NCBI GenBank assembly: GCA_028724485.1
Contig: JAQYCY010000095.1
Span: 1 to 5,622 of the forward strand
Origin: CAG-917 sp028724485
GTDB taxonomy: Bacteria > Bacillota > Clostridia > Christensenellales > CAG-917
Length of the DNA: 5,622 nt
Direction: 5' to 3'
The position numbers and the translations under genes are program-made. Shown in pieces: positions 1 to 5,415 of the stretch. A model generated the notes under the pieces. The model was not told the origin of the DNA. It searched no databases and was given only the letters and a program-made list of their open reading frames with translations. How positions within the stretch are numbered: the first letter of the stretch is position 1; each line of letters starts with the position of its first letter.

Positions 1-130
1 ACAGCGCGATTACAACGATTCGCACCGTGAATTTGCGCCGTTAAAACAAGCGGACGACGCTGTTTTAATCGACAGCTCGAATATGTCGATAGAAGAAGTG
101 GCAAACTTCATTATCGAAAGAATTAAATAG
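1..130 (+). CDS. cmk: Cytidylate kinase, C-terminal end (partial)
   Basis: The first whole codon is at position 2; 42 codons are visible before TAG at 128-130, and the 5' part lies outside the window. Cytidylate kinase transfers phosphate from ATP to CMP or dCMP in the cytoplasm, feeding CTP and dCTP synthesis. The visible piece begins QRDYNDSHREFAPLKQADDA and continues into VLIDSS and a final SIEEVANFI helix. This matches the conserved end of the family: the R-D-x-x-D-S-x-R motif of the CMP/ATP-binding lid region, then APLK-x-A-x-DA-x-x-ID(S/T), then the C-terminal helix. It reads toward plsC, and cmk followed by plsC and ispH/rpsA is a known clostridial order. No terminator is visible before plsC, so co-transcription is likely. 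The identity is firm even though only the tail is present. Confidence 0.93.
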   Translation, partial: QRDYNDSHREFAPLKQADDAVLIDSSNMSIEEVANFIIERIK

Positions 131-286
131 AGTTTTAGTTAAATTCTATAAGTTAAATCATTATATAAGTTAAGTCGGTGCGCAGTCGGCAATTTCTATT
201 CGGATAAAGTCGGTTGCTTATTGCTTAGCAAGGCTGATATGCTTAACAAAACTAATAGTTATGATAGCTATTTAAAAGGAGAAAAT
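131..286 (+). other. cmk-plsC intergenic leader, 156 nt
   Basis: No gene is supported here. The stretch contains TATAAGTTAA twice (147-156 and 164-173) and AGTCGG three times (173-178, 184-189, 208-213). GCAAT at 189-193 could pair weakly with ATTGC at 220-224. I see no good -35/-10 pair and no T-tailed terminator hairpin. The plsC frame stays open upstream to an ATG at 221, but that start has no ribosome binding site. The gap is unusually long for genes in one operon and may hold an unrecognised leader or processing site. Confidence 0.4.
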
Positions 287-289
287 ATG
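277..289 (+). promoter_or_regulatory. Ribosome binding site that fixes the plsC start
   Basis: AGGAG at 277-281 is followed by a 5-nt spacer and ATG at 287-289. It selects this ATG over the in-frame ATGs at 221 and 239, neither of which has a Shine-Dalgarno sequence. Confidence 0.8.
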
Positions 290-973
290 TTTTTTTATAG
301 ATGTATGCGCTTTTTCTTTGCTCCGATTACCTTTATTTATCCTACTAAGGTAGTCAACAAAGAAAATTTCAATAAAGTTGAAGGCGCGGTTTGCATTTGC
401 AACCATTATGCCGTTCCCGATACGCTCATTCCTGCCGTTAAACTCTACAAAAAAGAATTGCACGTTTTGGCTAAGGCGGAAGCGTTTGAAAGCAAAATCG
501 GAAACTGGTTTTTGAGAAAAGTCGGCGCGATTCCCGTTCATAGAGGAGAAGCCGACCTTGCGGCGTTCAAGGAAGTCTTGAAAGTTCTTAAAGCCAACAA
601 AAAACTTGCGCTTTATCCCGAAGGTACCAGAAACAAAAAAGGTACGGAAGATATGGGCGATTTTAAGCAAGGTGCGGCAAGATTCGCAATCAAAGCCAAA
701 GTGCCTATTTTGCCTATGATGTATTACAAAATGCACAAGGCGTTCAGCAGAAACTATCTTTATATCGGGGAACCGATTTATCTCGACGAGTTTTACGGAA
801 CGAAAGACGCCGAAGATTATGAAAAGGCAACGCAAATCGTTTGGGAAGCAATGTTAAAGCTCCGCAAAGACCTTAATGCTTACGTCGAAGAGCATAATCC
901 GCGACTTGCGAAAAAACACAAGAAGCAACTTGAAAAACAAGCGGAAAAAGAAAATGCCGCTTTAAAGAGCTGA
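287..973 (+). CDS. plsC: 1-acyl-sn-glycerol-3-phosphate acyltransferase (PlsC)
   Basis: A 228-residue membrane-associated enzyme that acylates lysophosphatidate to phosphatidate, the central intermediate of phospholipid synthesis. All four acyltransferase blocks are visible: block I N-H-x4-D (NHYAVPD, His40 and Asp45, the catalytic pair), block II around GAIPVHRGE (Arg86), block III YPEGTR (residues 110-115, binding the glycerol phosphate), and block IV VPILPM (139-144). The N-terminus (FFYRCMRFFFAPITFIYP) is aromatic and hydrophobic and probably attaches the protein to the membrane. The last 25 or so residues form a lysine-rich, probably helical tail. The start at 287 was chosen because AGGAG at 277-281 lies 5 nt upstream. 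An in-frame ATG at 221 would add 22 residues, but it has no ribosome binding site and precedes the normal family start. The length is typical of the short bacterial PlsC group. It lies between cmk and ispH-rpsA with a 7-nt gap downstream. Family assignment is firm; acyl donor (ACP or CoA) cannot be read from the sequence. Confidence 0.93.
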   Translation: MFFYRCMRFFFAPITFIYPTKVVNKENFNKVEGAVCICNHYAVPDTLIPAVKLYKKELHVLAKAEAFESKIGNWFLRKVGAIPVHRGEADLAAFKEVLKVLKANKKLALYPEGTRNKKGTEDMGDFKQGAARFAIKAKVPILPMMYYKMHKAFSRNYLYIGEPIYLDEFYGTKDAEDYEKATQIVWEAMLKLRKDLNAYVEEHNPRLAKKHKKQLEKQAEKENAALKS

Positions 974-980
974 CATAGTT

Positions 981-3266
981 ATGGTGATTAAGTTAGCAAA
1001 AAACGCAGGCTTTTGTTCAGGTGTTAAATCCGCCGTGGACAAAGCCCTTGAATGTTCTGTCGGGACGAAAGTTTTCGGGGAGATTATACACAACGAAAAC
1101 GTTTGTAATTATCTTAAGAATCGCGGAATCGAGACCGTTTACGATTTAAGCGAGATAAAGCCTGACGATACGGTGCTTATAAGGACGCACGGGATTCCCG
1201 TTCAAAAACTTGAACAACTCACGGCAATCGGGGCGAATATCGTCGATTGTACCTGTCCTTTTGTAAAAAAAATACACGAAACTTTAAAACAGAAGACATC
1301 CGACGGCTATTTTGCCGTTATTATAGGCGATGAAATCCACGACGAGGTCATTTCGGAGCTTTCATATTGTCAAGGCAAGGGAATTGCCTTGTCCGACGCC
1401 GATAAAATTATCGAATTTCTAAATTTTTCCGATTTTAACAAGTTTATTGTCGTATGCCAAACCACATTTAAACAGTCCGCTTATGAAAAAATTGTTGAAA
1501 AAATAAAAAAATGGGCAAAAGGTGGGCATAAAATAGTTGAGTTTTTTAATACAATTTGCTATACTACAAGCGCAAGACAAGTAGAGGCTTTTGAGCTTTC
1601 AAAGAATAACGACGCGGTTGTCGTCGTCGGAAGCAAAAAAAGCGCAAACACCGTGGGCTTGTTCGACATAGCAAAATCGGTGAATAAAAACGTCTTTTTT
1701 ATATCGAGCTTAAACGATTTTTCGTTTAACATAAATCAATTTCGTAGCATAGCAGTTCTTGCGGGGGCGTCGACTCCACCTTGGCTGCTTTTGGAGGTAG
1801 TTAACGCTATGAGTGAAACTCAAAAAACCGCAGAAACCGCGGAAAAGAAATCTGTGAAATCAAAAGAGGCAACTTCACAGCCAAAAAAGGAAGCAAAAAC
1901 CAAAAATACCGAAGAAAACCTTACGATGCAACAAGTCTTTGACGGCTTGGAAATGCCTCAGTATAAAGAAGGTAAAAGGGTAAAATGCACCGTCATCAGT
2001 GCTGATGAAAACGGAATTAAGGTTCAAATCGGTGGCAAGAAAGACGGCTTTATCGATAAGAACGAAGCTAGCTATGATAGTGAATATAATCCTGCCGATT
2101 ATAAAGCAGGCGACGCTATAGAAGCAAAAATCCTTAAAAACGAAAAGGATGCCGTTTATCTTTCAAAGAAGCAAATCGATGCCGAACGTATCGAAGACGA
2201 AGAAGCCGAAAAGGCTTTGAACGCAGGCGTCTTTACTTTGGAAATGAACGAAGTAGTTAAAGGCGGTTTGAGAGGCAGAATGGGAAGCTATGTTGTTTTC
2301 GTTCCTGCATCGCAAATCACAACAAAATATGTTAAAAATCTTGAAGATTACAAGGGCAAAAAATTACGTCTTGTAGTTATGCCTCCTAAGGCTAAGGAAG
2401 AAGGCGCTGAAGAAGCAAAGAGTGTCGAAACCGATAAGCCGGCAAAGAAATCAAGATATATCTTCGCTTCACAAAGACTTGTTTTGGAGCGTGAGAAGAA
2501 AGAAAAAGAAGATGCATTCTGGGAGAGTATTCACGTCAACGATATCGTTACGGGAAAAGTTAAACGCTTTACCTCGTTCGGCGTTTTCGTAAACGTAAGA
2601 GGCTTTGATTGTCTTTGCCATATTACGGAAGTAAGCTGGAACAAAATCACCGATGCGTCAACGGTTTTGAAAGCAGGCGAGAGCTATGATTTCGTAGTCT
2701 TGAAGATGGACCGCGAAACAAACAAAATTTCGCTCGGCTACAAACAACTTCAAAAGAAACCTTATGAAATCGCCGCAGAAAAATATCCTGTCGGAACGAT
2801 TATCAAAGGCAAAGTCGAAAGAATTTTCCCTTACGGCGCATTTGTTTCAATCGACGACGGCGTAGACGGACTCGTTCACGTTTCTCAAATTGCTCATTCG
2901 TGGATTAAAAACGCAAACGAAGCATTGAAAGAAGGACAAGAAGTCGAAGCTAAGATTATCGGATTTGAAGACAATCGCATAACTCTTTCAATCAAAGAAT
3001 TGTTGCCTGTACCTGAAGAAACCGAAGGCGCAGAAGGCGAAGACAAAAAGCCTAGAGCAAAGAAAGCAGACGGCGAAAAGAAAGAAAAGAAAGTCAAGAA
3101 AGCCGAAAAGCCTGACGAACTTCGTGAATGGCATTCGGATGACAGCGGAGCAACGCTTGGCGACCTTCTTAAAGCATTTGACTTTGGCGTAGAAGAGGAA
3201 GCTCCGGCGCCGAAGAAAAAAGCAGCTCCTAAGAAAAAGGCTGCAACACCTGCTGATGCCGAATAA
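981..3266 (+). CDS. ispH-rpsA: Fusion of IspH (HMBPP reductase) and 30S ribosomal protein S1
   Basis: One uninterrupted 761-codon frame encodes two proteins. Residues 1-276 are IspH, the [4Fe-4S] enzyme that reduces HMBPP to IPP and DMAPP in the last step of the MEP isoprenoid pathway. Cluster ligands are Cys12 (GFCSGV), Cys92 (CTCPFV) and Cys193 (NTICYTT). Substrate-site residues are His37, His70 (RTHG), His120-Asp-Glu122, Thr161-Thr162 (QTT), Ser221/Asn223 (SANT, where many homologues have SSNT) and Ser264 (GASTP). After a Lys/Glu/Thr-rich linker (277-325) come four S1 RNA-binding domains at about 329-396, 414-504, 517-588 and 602-673. The third and fourth are the most canonical (TSFGVFVNV; PYGAFVSIDDGVDGLVHVSQ). 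The tail (675-761) is acidic then lysine-rich, carries GATLGDLLKAF at 723-733, and ends in an Ala/Lys/Pro stretch. S1 helps the 30S subunit bind and unfold mRNA. The start ATG lies 7 nt after the plsC stop with only a weak upstream AAAGAG, suggesting coupling to plsC. IspH-S1 fusions are known in Clostridia, so a sequencing-error origin is unlikely. Confidence 0.95.
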   Translation: MVIKLAKNAGFCSGVKSAVDKALECSVGTKVFGEIIHNENVCNYLKNRGIETVYDLSEIKPDDTVLIRTHGIPVQKLEQLTAIGANIVDCTCPFVKKIHETLKQKTSDGYFAVIIGDEIHDEVISELSYCQGKGIALSDADKIIEFLNFSDFNKFIVVCQTTFKQSAYEKIVEKIKKWAKGGHKIVEFFNTICYTTSARQVEAFELSKNNDAVVVVGSKKSANTVGLFDIAKSVNKNVFFISSLNDFSFNINQFRSIAVLAGASTPPWLLLEVVNAMSETQKTAETAEKKSVKSKEATSQPKKEAKTKNTEENLTMQQVFDGLEMPQYKEGKRVKCTVISADENGIKVQIGGKKDGFIDKNEASYDSEYNPADYKAGDAIEAKILKNEKDAVYLSKKQIDAERIEDEEAEKALNAGVFTLEMNEVVKGGLRGRMGSYVVFVPASQITTKYVKNLEDYKGKKLRLVVMPPKAKEEGAEEAKSVETDKPAKKSRYIFASQRLVLEREKKEKEDAFWESIHVNDIVTGKVKRFTSFGVFVNVRGFDCLCHITEVSWNKITDASTVLKAGESYDFVVLKMDRETNKISLGYKQLQKKPYEIAAEKYPVGTIIKGKVERIFPYGAFVSIDDGVDGLVHVSQIAHSWIKNANEALKEGQEVEAKIIGFEDNRITLSIKELLPVPEETEGAEGEDKKPRAKKADGEKKEKKVKKAEKPDELREWHSDDSGATLGDLLKAFDFGVEEEAPAPKKKAAPKKKAATPADAE
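1793..1811 (+). promoter_or_regulatory. Possible internal ribosome binding site and start for free S1
   Basis: GGAGG at 1793-1797 lies 11 nt upstream of an in-frame ATG at 1809-1811 (Met277). This is exactly where the IspH domain ends (LLEVVNAM) and the S1 part begins (SETQ). The site is stronger than the one before the IspH start. Initiation here would give a 485-residue S1 without IspH. Against this, GGA GGT encodes ordinary Leu-Glu-Val residues of IspH, and the spacer is longer than the usual 5-9 nt. It may be a remnant of the once separate rpsA start. Confidence 0.4.
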
Positions 3267-3280
3267 TTGATTTATAAATA

Positions 3281-3315
3281 AAAACCTATCGCATTTCAAA
3301 AGCGATAGGTTTTTT
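3281..3315 (+). terminator. Intrinsic terminator of the cmk-plsC-ispH-rpsA unit
   Basis: AAAACCTATCGC (3281-3292) pairs perfectly with GCGATAGGTTTT (3302-3313) around a 9-nt loop, and the T-run continues to 3315. It begins 14 nt after the ispH-rpsA stop codon. The A-run on the 5' side means it could also act on transcripts coming the other way. Confidence 0.9.
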
Positions 3316-3339
3316 AATAAATTCTATTAATGTAAATTG

Positions 3340-3540
3340 TTATAAACTGCTTTGGTATAAAATACATTTTTTTATTTTTATTAGATTATCTATTTCTTTA
3401 TAATCTATTAAATCATTTCTTGTGATTTTTCTTGTTGTTTTTTGTTTGTGAAAATTCGTTTTATGAGCACAAATTAAATATAACGATGATAAATTGAATA
3501 AAGCGATAGCAATGAAAATTAGTGCTGTGTAAATAAATAT
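3340..3540 (-). other. 66-codon open frame without a start codon; possible gene remnant
   Basis: The minus-strand frame is open from 3540 to a TAA at 3342-3340. Its translation looks protein-like: a hydrophobic stretch (IFIYTALIFIAIALFNLSSL, then YLIC) that could span a membrane, followed by a basic then mixed-charge tail (KTTRKITRNDLIDYKEIDN, then LIKIKKCILYQSSL). The frame contains no ATG, GTG or TTG, and a TAA at 3543-3541 closes it upstream. It could be the 3' part of a decayed small membrane protein gene. It could also be chance, since T-rich followed by A-rich DNA gives a hydrophobic then lysine-rich translation. I do not recognise a family. Confidence 0.15.
3353..3361 (+). promoter_or_regulatory. 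Possible extended -10 promoter element
   Basis: TGG followed by TATAAA matches the extended -10 pattern TGn-TATAAT at five of six -10 positions. There is no good -35 at 17 nt upstream. If active, it would start a transcript near 3368 that could end at the hairpin at 3597-3626. In DNA this AT-rich, such matches arise easily. Confidence 0.15.
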
Positions 3541-3596
3541 TTAAAATGAGTGTTTGGTGAATAAGTATTGGAAATCGGAAGGGGGAAATAAGCATT

Positions 3597-3626
3597 AAAA
3601 AAACAAAGCAAACGCTTTGTTTTTTT
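3597..3626. terminator. Perfect 13-bp hairpin, probably a bidirectional terminator
   Basis: A7-CAAAGC (3597-3609) pairs without mismatch with GCTTTG-T7 (3614-3626) around the loop AAAC. The flanking A7 and T7 give a T-tail on both strands. It is too far from ispH-rpsA (330 nt) to be its main terminator, as 3281-3315 already does that. It may stop read-through from rnhA on the minus strand, or end an unrecognised short + strand transcript. Confidence 0.7.
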
Positions 3627-3631
3627 AGAAG

Positions 3632-3679
3632 AAACCCACGGACAACTTAATAGCCATACTTATTAAGTTTGTCGGGTTT
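3632..3679. repeat. Imperfect long hairpin next to the terminator
   Basis: AAACCC (3632-3637), GACAA (3641-3645) and CTTAATA (3646-3652) pair with TATTAAG (3661-3667), TTGTC (3669-3673) and GGGTTT (3674-3679). That is 18 pairs with a 3-nt bulge (ACG), a 1-nt bulge (T3668) and an 8-nt loop. Only four T follow on the + strand, and the minus-strand tail is TTTCTTCT, so it is a weaker terminator candidate than its neighbour. On the minus strand it would form just before the 3597-3626 hairpin, making a tandem pair. Confidence 0.5.
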
Positions 3680-3764
3680 TAAGTGTTTAAATTTTAACAT
3701 ATCAAAAAATCAAAATCAATACTTTTTTTAAAAAAAATATAAATTTTTTATAAATTTATACATT

Positions 3765-3923
3765 TTAGCTTTTATCGGTTGGCTTGACGTCTTGAACAGC
3801 GCTTTGTCGTAGCTTGTCCTGTTGATATTTTAAACCGAAATGCGACAAGTAGAGTAGCAATAACAGTTGCCGACAGGTTACTTGTTTTGGCTCATTTACA
3901 GTGCTGTGATTTATCTGAATCAA
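3765..3923 (-). other. GC-richer patch with a 52-codon open frame; possible repeat or remnant
   Basis: This patch stands out from its AT-rich flanks (about 42% GC against 7% just upstream). The minus strand carries a frame from a TTG at 3923 to TAA at 3767-3765, reading LIQINHSTVNEPKQVTCRQL, then LLLLYLSHFG and LKYQQDKLRQ. There is no Shine-Dalgarno sequence before the TTG, and the same frame is closed by TAA just upstream. Short complementary words (CTTGTC 3813-3818 with GACAAG 3844-3849, or ACAAGTA 3845-3851 with TACTTGT 3879-3885) would form alternative, mutually exclusive hairpins. I do not recognise a family. A dispersed intergenic repeat, a structured RNA or a decayed gene are all possible. 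Confidence 0.2.
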
Positions 3924-3979
3924 TTTTTATCTGTTACTTTGCCAATCCATTAGTTGTAAAGATTTGCTGAGATTATTTA

Positions 3980-4060
3980 AAGTTATTATTAGCTAAGTAT
4001 TTTATCTACAAGTTATTATTAGTTAGATATTTTATCGGTTAAGTTAATTGTTAGCAAGTT
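3980..4060. repeat. Three degenerate tandem copies of a ~30-nt AT-rich unit
   Basis: Copy 1 (3980-4006) and copy 2 (4010-4036) match at 24 of 27 positions and share AAGTTATTATTAG and TATTTTATC. A shorter, more diverged copy begins at 4041 (AAGTTAATTGTTAGCAAGTT). The starts are 30 and 31 nt apart. The repeats end about 20 nt from the rnhA stop codon, within what would be the rnhA 3' untranslated region. Confidence 0.6.
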
Positions 4061-4079
4061 GTTGTTAATTAAATTCTTG

Positions 4080-4538
4080 TCAGACGATATTCGTTTTTTG
4101 AATTTTAACAATTTCATTGCGAGCCAGCTCGTCGCAACGATTGTTAAATTGATTATCCGAATGTCCTTTTACTTTAATAAACTTGACGTTGTGAACTTTT
4201 AACAAACTCAAAAGGTCGAGCCACAAATCTTTATTTTTGACAGGAGACTTGCTTGAAGTTTTCCAATCGCTTTTTTGCCAGTTTTCAATCCAATTCTGAT
4301 TGAATGCGTTTATGACGTACGCTGAATCGCTATATAATTCGACGTTGCAAGGCTTTGTGAGCGTTTTAAGACCACGTATCACGGCAAGAAGTTCCATACG
4401 ATTGTTAGTCGTGTCTGTTTCGCCGCCGCTAAGTTCCTTTTTGTTTTGCCCGTGCATTAAAATAACGCCCCAACCGCCGGGCCCCGGGTTTCCGCTACAC
4501 GCGCCATCTGTGTATATTGTAACAAAAGGATTAGCCAC
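4080..4538 (-). CDS. rnhA: Ribonuclease HI
   Basis: A 152-residue cytoplasmic endonuclease that cuts the RNA strand of RNA:DNA hybrids, removing primers and R-loops. The length is typical of bacterial RNase HI. The four catalytic carboxylates are visible: Asp11 (YTDGACSGNPGPGGWG), Glu49 (NNRMEL), Asp71 (LYSDSAYV) and Asp136 (NNRCDELAR). The assisting histidine is His126 in KVKGHSDN. The tryptophan-rich substrate-handling region (NWIENWQKSDWKT, 82-94) is present, as in the E. coli type with a basic protrusion. The start is GTG at 4538-4536, supported by GGAGG 9 nt upstream and by the 8-nt overlap with the end of proC. The two genes therefore share an mRNA and are probably translationally coupled. 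No terminator follows directly; the nearest candidates in its direction are the hairpins at 3679-3597, about 400 nt away. The identity is firm. Confidence 0.96.
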   Translation of the reverse strand: MANPFVTIYTDGACSGNPGPGGWGVILMHGQNKKELSGGETDTTNNRMELLAVIRGLKTLTKPCNVELYSDSAYVINAFNQNWIENWQKSDWKTSSKSPVKNKDLWLDLLSLLKVHNVKFIKVKGHSDNQFNNRCDELARNEIVKIQKTNIV

Positions 4539-5328
4539 GGCTAAGTTCCTCCGACCTTTTCTTGCATTTAGCGATGCCTTTTCTTATTATGCCGTTTAAG
4601 TCGTCGTTTCTATAAGAATTTACGGCTTCGATTGTCGTTCCGCCTTTTGAGCATACGGCGTCGATAAGCTCGTCTATTTGTTTAGGGCTGGTTTCGACCA
4701 TTTTGCAAGCGCCGATAATCGTTTGAAGAGTAAGTATTTTTGCGGTTTCGGCAGTAAGTCCGCCGTCAATTCCACCGTCAATCATTGCTTTTATGAACAT
4801 ATAAACGTAGGCAGGGCCGCTTCCGCTGACCGACGTAACGGCATCGAAATGCTTTTCGTCGAGTTCTACGGCTTTGCCAAGACTGCCGAAAAGGTTCATT
4901 ATAAAATCTTTATTTTCAAAATTGCCCTTAAACGCAAGCGCGCTCATGCCTTCGCCGAGCATAGCAGGGGTGTTTGGCATAACTCTTACAAAATTAAAAC
5001 TTCCGAGGTTTTTTTCAAGCGTGCTAATGTTTATTCCTGCCATAATGGAAATCACGGTATTGGCTTCGATTTTTCCTTTTATATCTTCAAAAACGATAGG
5101 CGCAATTTGCGGTTTTACGGCAAACAACAAGTTTTCCGAATTTTTAACAACTTCGACGTTATCGGCCGTTACATTGAAGCCGAGTTCTTTGAAGTTTTTA
5201 AGTTTTGTTTCGTCTTTGTCGCTAATTATAATTTCGTTAGGCTTTAAAAGTTTTTTAATCGCGCCGCTGACGATTGCGTTTGCCATATTACCTGCGCCGA
5301 TGACGCCCAATGTAAATTTTGTGTTCAT
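4531..5328 (-). CDS. proC: Pyrroline-5-carboxylate reductase
   Basis: A 265-residue cytoplasmic enzyme that reduces pyrroline-5-carboxylate to L-proline with NAD(P)H, the last step of proline synthesis. The N-terminal Rossmann fold starts with GVIGAGNMA (8-16), and AVKPQ (70-74) and VMPNTPAMLGEG (117-127) line the cofactor and substrate sites. The C-terminal dimerisation domain carries SVSGSGPAYVYMFIKAMIDG (166-185) and the family signature around DAVCSKGGTTIEAV (223-236), where Lys228 replaces the more usual Pro. The length is normal. The start at 5328 was chosen because GGAG (5338-5335) lies 6 nt upstream and translation then begins directly before the Rossmann strand. The same frame runs on upstream to a TTG at 5379, but those 17 polar residues have no counterpart in the family. 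The gene overlaps rnhA by 8 nt. A TTGACA at 5379-5374 (-) has no -10 at proper spacing, so the promoter is uncertain. Confidence 0.95.
   Translation of the reverse strand: MNTKFTLGVIGAGNMANAIVSGAIKKLLKPNEIIISDKDETKLKNFKELGFNVTADNVEVVKNSENLLFAVKPQIAPIVFEDIKGKIEANTVISIMAGINISTLEKNLGSFNFVRVMPNTPAMLGEGMSALAFKGNFENKDFIMNLFGSLGKAVELDEKHFDAVTSVSGSGPAYVYMFIKAMIDGGIDGGLTAETAKILTLQTIIGACKMVETSPKQIDELIDAVCSKGGTTIEAVNSYRNDDLNGIIRKGIAKCKKRSEELSRG
4536..4552 (-). promoter_or_regulatory. Ribosome binding site for the rnhA GTG start
   Basis: On the minus strand GGAGG (4552-4548) lies inside the last codons of proC, 9 nt before GTG at 4538-4536. It supports the GTG start and coupled translation with proC. 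Confidence 0.75.
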
Positions 5329-5350
5329 TTTTTTCTCCAAATTAATTTTA

Positions 5351-5387
5351 TCGCAATTTGACGTTTTTTGTTTTGTCAATTTAGCGA
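5351..5387. repeat. Imperfect inverted repeat in the proC/tRNA-Trp divergent region
   Basis: TCGC (5351-5354) and TTGAC (5358-5362) pair with GTCAA (5375-5379) and GCGA (5384-5387), separated by short mismatched parts and a 12-nt centre. It lies 23-59 nt upstream of the proC start codon. It could be an operator or a hairpin in the proC leader. The match is modest for AT-rich DNA. Confidence 0.3.
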
Positions 5388-5415
5388 TTTATTTGTTTAT
5401 AAAGCCGTTTTTCGT

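Larger units (their letters stand above)
3316..4079. other. Long convergent intergenic region, no confirmed gene
   Basis: This stretch lies between the 3' ends of ispH-rpsA (+) and rnhA (-). Base composition is very uneven: 3361-3420 has 7 G/C in 60, 3691-3760 has 5 in 70, while 3781-3900 has 50 in 120. It holds two adjacent hairpins (3597-3679), an open frame without a start codon (3340-3540, -), the GC-richer patch (3765-3923) and tandem repeats (3980-4060), each listed separately. There is also a small inverted repeat, TAGATTAT/ATAATCTA, at 3382-3389 and 3400-3407. I recognise no known RNA family, insertion sequence or conserved protein. Confidence 0.6.

Noticed and set aside
221..286. Longer plsC reading frame starting at ATG 221
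   Set aside because: It has no ribosome binding site, and the added 22 residues (MLSKADMLNKTNSYDSYL and onward) are polar and precede the normal family start. ATG 287 has AGGAG at good spacing.
272..835. Minus-strand open frame of 187 codons inside plsC
   Set aside because: It is antisense to a gene with all family motifs, and its Phe/Arg/Val-rich translation is typical of a shadow frame.
2894..3299. Two minus-strand open frames over the end of rpsA
   Set aside because: They are the complement of the Lys/Glu/Ala-rich S1 tail, giving Phe/Leu/Ser-rich translations without family features.
3461..3595. 44-codon minus-strand frame starting at ATG 3595 (MLISPFRFPILIHQTLILNI...)
   Set aside because: No Shine-Dalgarno precedes the ATG, which directly follows the T-run of a terminator hairpin. 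The composition is what AT-rich DNA gives by chance.
3765..3923. T-box or other known riboswitch in the GC-richer patch
   Set aside because: No T-box sequence or other riboswitch core that I know is present, and no gene lies downstream on either strand for it to control.
5329..5379. N-terminal extension of proC to TTG 5379
   Set aside because: The 17 extra residues are polar and precede the Rossmann strand that normally opens ProC. ATG 5328 has GGAG 6 nt upstream.
5345..5379. proC promoter made of TTGACA (5379-5374) and TAAAAT (5350-5345) on the minus strand
   Set aside because: The spacer is 23 nt, too long for a sigma-A promoter, and no acceptable -10 lies at 16-19 nt.
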